Positions 1 through 9,196 are shown, numbered from the stretch's first letter. The stretch is DNA of 14,190 nucleotides from Cyclostephanos tholiformis (GCA_036939975.1 JALLPB010001090.1:1-14190); one strand, 5' to 3'. A program made the numbers and translations. The notes: generated by a model not told the origin, from the letters alone.

Positions 1-66
1 GGGCTTGTAGATCTACCGATCGAGTGTCCGCGCGAGGGGACGGGGTTTAAGATGCTGAATTTGGTG

Positions 67-80
67 GTGCCGTAGGGCAC
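67..80. repeat. Short perfect hairpin GTGCC-gtag-GGCAC
   Basis: Five-base arms at 67-71 and 76-80 surround a 4-base loop. It lies in the non-coding leader before the transposase. It may be a subterminal transposon repeat or chance; the arms are too short to decide. Confidence 0.3.
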
Positions 81-138
81 AATGGGTGTTTTTACTTCAT
101 CGTCAAGAGGAATTTTTGGGCCACAACCACCAATCGCC

Positions 139-181
139 GATTTTTCTACATAGGAATAGTATAAAATTGTGTAGAAAAATC
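139..181. repeat. 12-bp inverted repeat upstream of the transposase
   Basis: The arm GATTTTTCTACA at 139-150 is the exact reverse complement of TGTAGAAAAATC at 170-181, separated by 19 bases. The repeat lies 35 bases upstream of the transposase start codon. It could be a transposase-binding subterminal repeat or a hairpin in the promoter. Confidence 0.75.
160..166 (+). promoter_or_regulatory. TATA-like box for the transposase gene
   Basis: TATAAAA lies 57 bases before the ATG at 217, inside the loop of the 139-181 inverted repeat. The spacing would put transcription start near 190 and leave a 5' leader of about 25 bases. This is inferred from sequence alone. Confidence 0.45.
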
Positions 182-216
182 ATATCCTAAAAAAAAACAA
201 AATTATAAAATCGACG

Positions 217-2337
217 ATGGTGCGACGTCGGAGTCTCCGCCTTGGCGAGGGTGCCAGGTGCAGTGTTCTTGTCAAGAACCTCCGCCCCTCGCGTGAGATC
301 ACCGAGCGCATCCTAAACCCCCTTCCGATGCAGCGCGTAACTGATTTGGTGGCGACGAGGCGAGGAATCATCACACGTGGCCGGTCAACCTACGAGGCCA
401 TTTTTTTCACGAGCGCCACCTTTCCCGACGTCGAACTCCATGCTGCAAAGAGGTATACCGTCGTCGATGCGGAGGGACATCCTGACCGCATCTGGACGAC
501 TGTCCTGCACGAGGATGGCACCGAAGCGACACCAGCCGATCCCAACTCAGAGCGAGAAATCGACCCAGCAATTTTCCGGGCAACCGATAATATCGAGGAC
601 ATCGCCCGAGTTCGTGCCGAGGGCTTCGAGGTTGATGACGACAATGAGGCCCTCCCTGAAAACAGGCCTGCGCTTGACGCTCCACCAATCGAAGTCTCTG
701 TCGATGGGCTTCTCCGGGGTCAGCGGTGGGGATGGGATGGTGTCGACGAACGAAGTAATAAGGGGGGGTACGAAAAACCATCTTTCGAGAATGGGTGGAC
801 GCCCTGTGGCAAAACTTACCTGGACATCTTCCTCCGTTTCCTCCCATTCGTATGGATTGAGAACGTCTTATTGCGAAAGACATCGGATGCGCTGGAAAAA
901 AATAATTCCCATCCGCTGACAATCGGTGAGTTTCTTCGTTACCTTGGCATCCGTCTGCTGATGGCCACAATACAAGGGTATGGGCAAGCCGAGTTCTGGG
1001 ACTACAGCGGCGTTGCGAAGAGTCAGGAGGAAGGGGCCTGTCCGTACAATTTGAAAGACTACATGTCCTTCAAACGGTTCCAGGCAATCACGTCGTGCCT
1101 CGTCTTCACCCAGGACAATCCTCCCACCTTCCGTGATAAGTTTTGGCAGATCCGAGAGATGGTTCGGGAGTGGAATAAGATTATGAAGGAATTCATCTCG
1201 GGGTGGGTGATTTGCGTTGACGAGTCGATGTCGAGTTGGATAAATCGTTGGACGTGCCCCGGCTGGATATTCTGCCCGCGGAAGCCACACCCATTTGGAA
1301 ACGAATGGCACACGGCATGTTGCGGTCTGTCGGGGATTTTGTTTGCTTTCGAGTTGGTGGAAGGGAAGGATGCACCGCCACAAATCGAGGTGCCACATGC
1401 TCAACATGGCAAGACGACAGGCCTCCTTCTCCGAATGCTCCAGACGTACTTTTGGTCTGGTAAGTACGTGGTGCTTGATTCGGGCTTTTGCGTGTTAAAG
1501 GCAATTATTGAGCTTCGAAAGGTGGGTGTTTTTGCCTGTGCGCTAATAAAAAAACGGCAGAGTTGGCCAATTGGTGTTCCCGGTGATGCGATGCAGCGCC
1601 GGTTCGACCGACCAGAGGTGACGGTTGGGGATGTGGATGCAATAACTGGGGTGCAGGACGATGTTCCTTATTTCATTTGGGGGATGAAGGAGCCCGATTA
1701 TGTGATGAGGATGATGGCAACTGGGGGGCCACTGGGATCGACCGAAGAGTGCCGAGAGACGAAGAGGAGGTGCATGGAGGGGGATAGGGTTGTCGAGCGG
1801 AAGTTCAAATATACGTGCCCGTACGATTGGCACTTTCGGTATCGCCATGCGGTGGATGACCATAATAACTTGCGCCATGCCACGCCTGCGGTAGAAGAGA
1901 GCTGGATTACAAAGAGGTGGGAGTGCCGTGTGTTTTGTTTTCTCTTGGCTGTATCGGAAATCAATTCATTCCTTGCACTGCGGTACTTTGTATTCGGCAA
2001 CAACACAATCGAAGGATGTCCTTTGCTCATCGTTTTCCGTCGCAGATTGGCTTGGCAGCTTATAAACAACAATTTTCTACGCAACGAGGCGCAGGAGGCT
2101 GCTGCTCGAGCACCTCCGGCCCCCATTCACCAGCTCGTTACTGCCCCGAACCATGCTCGAAAGTGGTCAGCCGGAGCTTGGATATGCGATGCAAGCTACC
2201 AGTACCAGGGGTATTTCTGCTCAATGAAGTGCAAAAAACGCATTAGAACCTATTGCGTATGTGATCCAGGAAGATGGCTGTGCAAGGACTGCCTTGTTAC
2301 TCATGCGCAACAGCATGAACATCTTGCCAATATGTAG
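217..2337 (+). CDS. PiggyBac-superfamily transposase (DDE_Tnp_1_7), intact ORF
   Basis: One uninterrupted ORF of 706 codons with no intron. The central and C-terminal half reads as a piggyBac RNase H-like transposase. The three catalytic aspartates are visible: D335 in ICVDESMSSW, D421 in VVLDSGFCVL, and D547 or D548 in HAVDDHNNLRHA. A Cys/His-rich tail at about residues 657-697 (CSMKCKK, YCVC, LCKDC, then H696) fits the zinc-binding C-terminal domain of piggyBac transposases. Residues 1-190 are a less conserved N-terminal extension with an acidic stretch near 139-145; I cannot assign it. Known family members cut and paste DNA at TTAA sites. All catalytic positions are present and there is no frameshift, so the protein could be active, or it could be a domesticated copy. 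Convincing terminal inverted repeats were not found, so the element boundaries are unknown. ATG 217 is the first in-frame start and follows a plausible TATA box by about 50 bases. Confidence 0.9.
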   Translation: MVRRRSLRLGEGARCSVLVKNLRPSREITERILNPLPMQRVTDLVATRRGIITRGRSTYEAIFFTSATFPDVELHAAKRYTVVDAEGHPDRIWTTVLHEDGTEATPADPNSEREIDPAIFRATDNIEDIARVRAEGFEVDDDNEALPENRPALDAPPIEVSVDGLLRGQRWGWDGVDERSNKGGYEKPSFENGWTPCGKTYLDIFLRFLPFVWIENVLLRKTSDALEKNNSHPLTIGEFLRYLGIRLLMATIQGYGQAEFWDYSGVAKSQEEGACPYNLKDYMSFKRFQAITSCLVFTQDNPPTFRDKFWQIREMVREWNKIMKEFISGWVICVDESMSSWINRWTCPGWIFCPRKPHPFGNEWHTACCGLSGILFAFELVEGKDAPPQIEVPHAQHGKTTGLLLRMLQTYFWSGKYVVLDSGFCVLKAIIELRKVGVFACALIKKRQSWPIGVPGDAMQRRFDRPEVTVGDVDAITGVQDDVPYFIWGMKEPDYVMRMMATGGPLGSTEECRETKRRCMEGDRVVERKFKYTCPYDWHFRYRHAVDDHNNLRHATPAVEESWITKRWECRVFCFLLAVSEINSFLALRYFVFGNNTIEGCPLLIVFRRRLAWQLINNNFLRNEAQEAAARAPPAPIHQLVTAPNHARKWSAGAWICDASYQYQGYFCSMKCKKRIRTYCVCDPGRWLCKDCLVTHAQQHEHLANM

Positions 2338-2439
2338 TCTGCCTCTCTGCCTATTTGTGATGGGGATTCGGCCCACTTAGCTTTCACCTAGTTTTTCGTT
2401 ATGTTAGAGTAAAAATTTACTTAGGCAACCTATATACCA

Positions 2440-2546
2440 TTCGAAAGCTCTCTTCAAGCTCTTTTTGCAGATATAATTATATTTGAGATTCTNTTCGAAA
2501 GCTCTCTTCAAGCTCTTTTTGCAGATATAATTATATTTGAGATTCT
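2440..2546. repeat. Exact 53-bp direct duplication around a single N (probable assembly join)
   Basis: Copy 1 is 2440-2492, the N is base 2493, and copy 2 is 2494-2546. The copies are identical over all 53 bases, from TTCGAAAGCTC to TTTGAGATTCT. A perfect repeat separated only by one undetermined base is what results when two contigs overlap but are joined with a placeholder gap. The real sequence most likely has a single copy. Confidence 0.85.
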
Positions 2547-2693
2547 TTCATTTTCCACGAAGTTCTTAATTTTTTTGTGATAGGCAGAATTCTGCTTTTT
2601 CTACCTCTAGAGCACCGTTTAGGTACCTATTCGAGTTTGTATTATGACCAATTATTATTTTTACAATTATATTAATGTACCTACTTACAAATG

Positions 2694-2705
2694 ACATCAT
2701 GATGT
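2694..2705. promoter_or_regulatory. Perfect palindrome ACATCATGATGT upstream of the lipase
   Basis: A 12-bp perfect palindrome lies 70 bases upstream of the lipase ATG and overlaps a TGACATCA sequence resembling a bZIP-type site. A dimeric factor could bind here, but a regulatory role is only inferred. Confidence 0.25.
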
Positions 2706-2775
2706 TTCCCTGACGGCGCCATGCGAGCGAAGGAAGGCACTTCCCGAAATCAACGATTAGATTAGTCGGTCAATA

Positions 2776-5578
2776 ATGCCTGCTCTCGTGAGTCTCTACA
2801 TTAGAGGATGTATTGGAGGGGGGGATTACATTCCTTATTCATGCTTTCCCAATTCTTAACTACTTGCGCAGGTGATATGGGAGCGATCATTGGTTGCTGG
2901 CGACGATTTGCGCTTTTTATCCGCGGTGACGTTGCTCTTTCGCTTGGCTCAGATTTCATTGATCACCTACATCATTCATAAGGTCCTACAATTCAAACAT
3001 GAGCCCAAAGATGTTGTCCTGGCAAACTGCCTGAGCGATTCGGAGCATTATTGGATGCTTCACTACTCTCTTATCGCTGGCACTAGCCTCATGTTGACAT
3101 GCAATATTATTGGTGCATTTATCGAAGTGGCCTTCTATAAAATCTCTGGGAGGGGAACGCCGACTGAAACGAATAAGCGGAGGCTCTTGGTTCCTCTATG
3201 CAAATTCAACATGGTGCCCTTGTTAATATTACGTTCATTCGGGTTTATTTTTCTATTCATTGTGCTGGTAATGACGGACAGATTATGCCGATGCACTTAC
3301 AATGCACTCGATGGAAACTCCTTGGAAAATGAAGAAAGTGGAAAACAGTCCTACTGCCCCACAAATCTAGCGGACACATCAGAACAACTGCTCATCTTTT
3401 TCATGGCCGCCGACATTGTTTTCCCATTCTTGACGCTTCTTGTGGTAACGAGAAAGGCAATTCACAAGTTATATCGTCGCGTTCGACCCGCGAAAGAAAG
3501 GTCGTTGGAAGATGTACAAAGATCTTGGCAAGCATCATGCAAGCGTGGCTGTGAATGTTGCGCGGTAATGACATGCTTCTTATTCGGGGGGGGCAAATTG
3601 ACATCGGGTAGCTATGCTGACGTTGCGATTGCCCTGACTGAATTTTTAGATGGTGGAGGTACGTTAGACATTGTCCCATCAGATATTGCGGCGGCATTGA
3701 TTTGTTTGGTGAACGTTCAAAAACATAAACAAATTGAAGTCAAGAATAAGCTGTTGCAAGATGGCGGGTCATTTGCGAAGGACAGAACCCTGTTCGGTAG
3801 GATATGGAAACAATTCATCAACTCGGATGCTGGTTCGTCGCCACAGAATCCAGCTTCGAATACCGTCGAGGATATTGAAACAGAAATACGAAACTATGAC
3901 GATCAAAAGAACGTTCACTCTTGTGTCAATGAAGGTGAGTTACACTTCTGACAACGAGGTTTCAGTATGCATCTCTAGGTAGATAGTCCACGACTCGCTC
4001 CTCGCCCATCATAAAATTAGAAAAGCACGACTATGAAGAAAATGATCCCACTTCATTGACTGCCTTGAGTTCTACTAACGTGGACCTAGAAATGTTGCGG
4101 AAAACAATCTTGACACGCAATCAGGCGATGCAGTGCATAACGCTGAGACTTGTACAAAAAGACGACCACACATCATTTGAGCCTACAGTTCATAGAGTCC
4201 TTTCCTCTCAAAATCCATTTGACTGTTTGATGCTAGGGGAGGGTAGTCGTTATTCCAAAGTAGCTCTTGCTTCCTATACGTGGATGTTACATCTTTGGAA
4301 TAATCCGTGTACAGGATGTTGTGAGTTGACAGCGGATTCCGTTTATCGAACTTTCACGTGTAATCCACGTTGCTGCCGTTCTAACGATAATATTATCGGA
4401 GGTGATATTTGTGGTTGGAAGCAAGCAGCAGTGCTGAAATCCCTCGGCATCGAAGAATCGAATTTGCTGTATGCAAACTTTAGCAATGGCGTTGGCGTCA
4501 ATCCATATTTAATCATTCGCGATGACAAGTGGAAAACTATTGTTGTTACAGTTAGGGGAACTTTAAGCATCGAGGATATGATAACCGATGTTACTGTCAC
4601 CCCTAAAGATCTGGGTGATGTAGGTGAGAAATATGGATTCGATGGCAGAGGCGAGTACTGTCACAGCGGAATTCTTGCGGGGGCATGTTGGATACACGAT
4701 GACTTAAAGCGGCACAGAATACTAGATGAAGCGATGGAGGCGCATCAAGACTACGGGTTACGCATCATTGGTCACTCCCTTGGGGCAGGAGTAGCGGCAA
4801 TGCTTGGCCGAATTTTGAAACAGCAATATCCAAAGTTGTATTGCCTTTGCTTCAGCCCCCCTGGCTGTGTCTTCTCAGAAAGAACTGCACAAGAAAGCAA
4901 AGACTACATATGCTCATACGTGTTGCATAATGATATTGTTCCCCGACTGTCGTATGATTCATTGGTGAACTTCCGCAACGACCTAGTTGAGATGATTTCC
5001 AGAATGAAGCGTCCAAAACACCAAGTATTCGATGCTAACTTCATTCCTAGGAAGGAATCATCTTTGCTAAGCTTTTCAGATAAGTATTTGCATAGGCAAG
5101 AGCAAATACCACCTAGTTTGTTTTATTCTAAGTTCGAGGAGTTCAAATTGAGACAACGCGACCGAACACGAGTACGAATGACTATACCTGGCCGCATTTT
5201 GCGCATGGTTCGAATATCGGCAAAATTGGACAATGTCCCCTGTTGGCCTTTGCCCGCACTTGCCAAGTGTATTGTGTCCTGCGGATTACGTCACGAAACA
5301 AAAAAGTACAAGATTGTGTGGTAGGTACACGCTACTTTCACCCCCGTCTGACCCCCCTTAAAATGCTCATGCCCTTTCCATCTTTTAGGACCGATGCGAA
5401 AGATCTCTCTGAAATATACATTTCCCCTACTATGCTGGGAGATCATTTCCCGTACAACATTGAGCATGCATTAAATGTTGCTGCAGAATCATTTGGTCTC
5501 GCTGATCAAGGAAATCTACGCAAGCAAGATCATTTTGATAGCATAATTCGAGAAGTTAAGAAAGGCAAAGATAATTAG
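2776..5578 (+). CDS. DAGL: sn-1-specific diacylglycerol lipase (DAGL-type, four exons)
   Basis: Exons are 2776-2787, 2872-3934, 4021-5320 and 5389-5578; they sum to 855 codons (854 aa). The family releases 2-monoacylglycerol from diacylglycerol at membranes. The N-terminus reads MPALVIWERSLVAGDDL after splicing, in register with the start of animal DAGLs. Four hydrophobic helices lie at about residues 20-44, 66-92, 118-140 and 175-198. The family motif LDIVPSDI follows at about 269-276. The alpha/beta-hydrolase (Lipase_3) domain has the nucleophile S611 in GHSLGAG, aspartate D663 in HNDIVPRLS, and histidine H811 in PTMLGDHFPY. The 148 residues between Asp and His match the regulatory-loop region of the family. 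The protein ends about 43 residues after the histidine, without the long C-terminal tail of animal DAGL-alpha. All three introns restore the frame, and each junction joins conserved sequence, so the model is strong. Confidence 0.9.
2788..2871 (+). other. Lipase intron 1 (84 nt, phase 0)
   Basis: The donor is GTGAGT directly after ATG CCT GCT CTC, and the acceptor is TTGCGCAG. Splicing adds MPAL to VIWERS. The next exon has no ATG at its beginning, so this 12-base exon supplies the start codon. Confidence 0.85.
3935..4020 (+). other. Lipase intron 2 (86 nt, phase 1)
   Basis: The donor AAG|GTGAGT and acceptor AAAATTAG give a split codon G|AA (Glu359) and keep the frame open into the lipase domain. 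Reading through instead meets a stop at 3949-3951. Confidence 0.85.
5321..5388 (+). other. Lipase intron 3 (68 nt, phase 2)
   Basis: The donor TGTG|GTAGGT and acceptor CATCTTTTAG give a split codon TG|G (Trp792). Splicing yields KIVWTDAKDLSEIYISP, which leads directly to the catalytic histidine. Without it the frame stops at 5322-5324, before the histidine. Confidence 0.85.
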
Positions 5579-5827
5579 GTTTGGCCAGCGACATTCAAGC
5601 GGGAATTGGCGACCAATTCTTCAGAGGGAATTAGATTCAGTCACGTAAGATGAGATATATTCTCGAGAATAATACCAGTCTACATGAACTGTCAAAGAAT
5701 AGTTAGTACGTAGTTTTCATCTGCAATGCAAAGACTCCGTCATTCATTGCATTTCACAACTATCGAACTGAGCTGTGGGACGAAATCTGAGCTCCCTCCG
5801 ATTAAGGTGTTTTCGACTGAGGTCAGA
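5579..5827. other. Convergent 3' spacer between lipase and EDR2-like gene
   Basis: This 249-base spacer separates two convergent genes and must contain both 3' untranslated regions. I see no gene, RNA or strong repeat in it. Confidence 0.6.
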
Positions 5828-8800
5828 CTAATGTTCATGATTCGCGCAAGTGCCTTCAAAAAAATCGTCTCCCCCCACAATGAACTTTGGATTCGGGTGG
5901 CACAATTTCATTGCACCAATCACGACCTCCGGTAACTCATCATTACTTCTTCCTTCGATTACAAAGCCAAACGTCCACACAGTTCTATCGTAGTAGTCTT
6001 TCATATATGCCATGCCCTGTTTGAAAAGATAGGGGAAAGGATGCAGGCTTATGTCGAATTCCATGCAGTTCAGCGATGGGTAGTCATTGAAGAAACCAGT
6101 AACTTGATTACGTTTGATAAGGACCGGTTTCCCATTGTATTTAGATATGTAGCCGGGACATCCTAATTCTTCCAGGTTGCCTAAGGGGATGAGTTTGAAC
6201 CGTGCCTGGAACGTTGGATCGCTGGGTGCTTCTCGACAGTAACGCTCCCAAAGTCGCACACCGTTTGTTATGCGCTTTTGGACGTCTATGTCCGCATCAG
6301 AAATATCAACAGAGGGATCATATCCATTTTCTGTGATCCGCCGGAGTATCGTACGGGTTTCTTCCTTCATTCTGAAGTAGCCAACAATAGTAGCTCCCGG
6401 TCCATCATCTGAACTCTTTCCAAAGTTTGGCGCCTCAGTTGGAATTGAAATAGACACGACAAATATGTCAGGACTTTTCCAGGTCTTACCCGTTGAGTGT
6501 ATATTGAACTCTCGACCAAATTTGACTCGCGGTGCTATCTCTGGTACGCGCGCATTAGAAACGAAACAATCCACCGCTATACACTCATAAAGTTCTCCAG
6601 GGCTAGGAATTTTTTTCTTCGTTGTCAAATAGCCATGGCTACGTACATCCAGACAGCTTGATGAGATTGGCACCCAAGTTGGCAACCGATGACTATCCTT
6701 GTTGAAATTGGGATCATCTACCTTAGTAGCTTGAACAACGGTAGTGCCAGCCATTGGCTTGTATAATCCTTTCTTTACAGTCGTGGATATTCGATTCAGC
6801 GTTTGCACAGTATCATTGGCACCTATTTCATTGGAGCGCAGTGGGCGTGAACACAGCTGCCATAATCCAACATTTGTAAACAATACAATTTTCCAATATT
6901 GATCGATAGTTGTCGAGGAACAACGAGCGAGTATCAAGGCGATGTTGGCTGAAGCCCATGCAATATACAGATTTGTTCCCGAAATACTCCATTGAATTTG
7001 CCCTATCCTAGAAGCTGCTGTCTTGACAACAGAGGGCTGCTCTGTAGGTGCGATGGTCGTCGCTGTTGTCAACGCCGCTGTAACAGTCTTACTTTCATCG
7101 CGATCATCGATCTTCTCTACACCGCGTTGAATAAAGTATTCGTCCATCTCCCAATGTTCGTTTTTCATCGCAGCTTCATCCACTCTCGCCTTCACGATAA
7201 CATCCGTCAAAGCTGAAATCCATTTTATCATCATGACGTGACTAGCAAACGCAAACTCCCACTTAGTCTCAGATTTCGCCATAATTGAGAGACAAAAGGG
7301 GGTGGGTGAACTTGAATGTCCCATGGATACCGACACCGTCGCGTTTTCTTTGAGCATGTCCATGACGCCATGGGGACTCTCGGCAGGTTTCAGACTTTCA
7401 ATTCCACTGGATGCCATCCGCGTGAATTCTTTTTTGGCCGTTTCAATCCTTTGTTCGGCAGCTTGGGCTGCCTGTCCAAACAATATACCCATTCGCTGAG
7501 ACGAGGATAATGGAGTACTAGATTCAACCGAGCTCGTGTTCAAGCTTTTCTCGTCTCCATCGGTTTCTCCAACAGCTTCATCAGGAAAACGATTAGGAGT
7601 GGGAGGTTTGCTGGCATATTCAGCATTCCTTACTACATCAGCTCTGCGTCCCGCCCTATCCTCCTCGTCTTTCTCCTCCACGGTTCTGTAATAAATTAAT
7701 CTGGATCCCCGCAACTCGACAAGTCTCCTTTCCCAAGATTTGGTGGCACCAAGCTTGCCGAATCCGGATCTACGTTTCCACAAAATGGCCGACATACAAA
7801 CCGGGTCTTCCAAGCAGATGGCATCGTTAGTTGATGTAGGTCCTTCGCCCTTAATAGCCCCCGGTAGAATGCTCGTGATGCTTTCGTTCAACATGGGAAT
7901 GACGGGCATGGTCATGTTGGGCCAGAGACCCTTGACCAAAGACTGAGGAGCTTCCTCGGCCGAGCGCGAGGGCGAGGCCATCGGGCTGCTTCCAAATCCT
8001 TCCATCTTCTTCCTTGGCCCTGGCGGCGATGGTCCTGGTGTCGATTCCGCCGAATCATTGCTCTTCTCCACGTTACCATCCCCTCCCCCTACAACACCAA
8101 CCGAGGAATTGTCCGCCCCCTGACCGTGAGTGGAGGGATTAGATAATTTCAGACTCTGACTCTCGATGAACTTTCCCAGATCTGATCCCCACTGGAGCGG
8201 AGGCTTTTCCTTCTCGGTCTGTATGAACTTAGTGAATTCGGCGCCGATCTGTTGGAACTCAATCCATTTCTGCTGCGACAGCTGCAACTCCTTCGCCCTC
8301 TGCGCGCGCTTTGCCTCCTCGATCAGCTTCTGCTGTTGCACGTCCGGCTGTGCAATCAGCTGCATCTGTTCGGGCGTCAATTTCAGTCCGTTCTGGGCCG
8401 CGAGGGCCATGGCCTTCGCGCGAAGTATAATAGGATCTGTCTCCCCGTCCTCGTCGTCAGAATTGTGTCCATCCATGGACGGAATTTTGTAAAGTTTTTT
8501 GAGGTCCTTGTTGGGGGAGATGTAATTTGGTGATCCAGCATGTAGGGCCATGTCTATGGATTGTTGAGTGGGCCCCGAGAAAGATGAGGATTCTTCCACC
8601 ATTGGCAGATGCTGCACGTTCTCTTCCATTCGTTGGTTAAATGATCGAAATACAGCGTCATCGACATAACGGTGCGGAGATCTGGGTGGTGTGCCGTCAT
8701 TCAACATCTTGGGACGAAAACGAGGATGGCCCTCGGAGGCTAAAATGGCCCATGCCTCCCTCGCGGGAACAACCTGTGAAACGATGCATCATGTAAAATT

Positions 8801-8957
8801 CCAAAAGTTTAGCACGAACTACCTTCCCAATAAAATCGAGCGAACGTCATTTATTATCAATCCAAGTACTGACCTTTCCGGTTTCGACATGAAAGTATGG
8901 CTCTTGGCTGTCGTCATCTGAGCCGATGTATGCGTCGTCAGCGTCATCAATCATCAT
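5828..8957 (-). CDS. PH domain and EDR2_C (DUF1336) protein, two exons
   Basis: Exon 1 is 8957-8874 and exon 2 is 8773-5828, giving 1009 aa. Exon 1 encodes the acidic start MMIDDADDAYIGSDDDSQ; splicing then continues ETGK-VVPAREAW in phase 0. Residues 130-225 are Gln/Lys/Glu-rich and probably helical. A PH-like domain begins near residue 350 (CMSAILWKRR, then SWERRLVELRGSRLIYYRT) and resumes near 517 (PFCLSIMAKSETKWEFAF, then KWISALTDVI). The 125 residues between are a low-complexity insertion. The C-terminal third, about 727-985, has the EDR2_C pattern: WVPISSSCLDVRSHGYL, FNDYPSLNCMEFDISLHPF and a TVWTFGFVIEGR strand near the end. Plant EDR2 proteins bind phosphoinositides and limit defence-related cell death; a lipid-binding role here is inferred. 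No START domain was identified between the PH and EDR2_C parts. Confidence 0.85.
8774..8873 (-). other. EDR2-like gene intron (100 nt, phase 0)
   Basis: On the minus strand the donor is GGAAAG|GTCAGT and the acceptor is GTTTCACAG. Removing it joins an upstream 28-codon exon with its own ATG to 22 further codons that precede the methionine at 8707. The unspliced start at 8707 is therefore probably not the true start. Confidence 0.8.
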
Positions 8958-9196
8958 CCGGTCAAAATAGAAAGACCCCTATTATGGTTAAACTTGTCTT
9001 AAGGGGATGATGTCGGTCAAAATCAGACATGATTGAGGACTTTTTTCTTATCTCTGTGAGTGTTTAACGACAGAAGATACTTACCTACGTACGTACATCA
9101 TAACCAATCCCCCCCCCCCCCTCCCGCCGCTATCATCTTCCCTCATGCTCTTGCCGGCCGCTGAGAAGTATTGTTAATGAACACGATGCTATAATC
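8958..9196. promoter_or_regulatory. Shared divergent promoter region
   Basis: These 239 bases separate the starts of the minus-strand EDR2-like gene and the plus-strand gene at 9197, so they must carry both promoters. They contain the palindrome TACGTACGTA at 9086-9095 and a run of 13 cytosines at 9109-9121. No clear TATA box was found on either side. Confidence 0.5.

Larger units (their letters stand above)
2338..2775. other. AT-rich non-coding spacer between transposase and lipase
   Basis: No gene is supportable here. The stretch holds the 3' flank of the transposase, a one-base assembly gap with a duplicated 53-mer, several short palindromes and, nearest the lipase, its presumed promoter. 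TTAA tetranucleotides occur at 2566-2569 and 2672-2675, but the sequence beside them does not pair with the left flank of the transposase, so neither can be called the transposon end. Confidence 0.7.

Noticed and set aside
47..50. TTAA at the left flank as the 5' target-site duplication of the piggyBac element
   Set aside because: The sequence after it (GATGCTGAAT) shows no inverted match next to TTAA at 2566, 2672 or 2856, so no pair of ends can be defined.
407..970. Minus-strand open frame of 187 codons, antisense to the transposase
   Set aside because: It overlaps the conserved transposase frame, shows no family motif and is best explained as a shadow of the sense coding sequence.
2872..3951. 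A separate 359-residue membrane protein ending at 3951
   Set aside because: The last five codons lie past a GTGAGT donor; splicing to 4021 continues into the DAGL lipase domain in frame.
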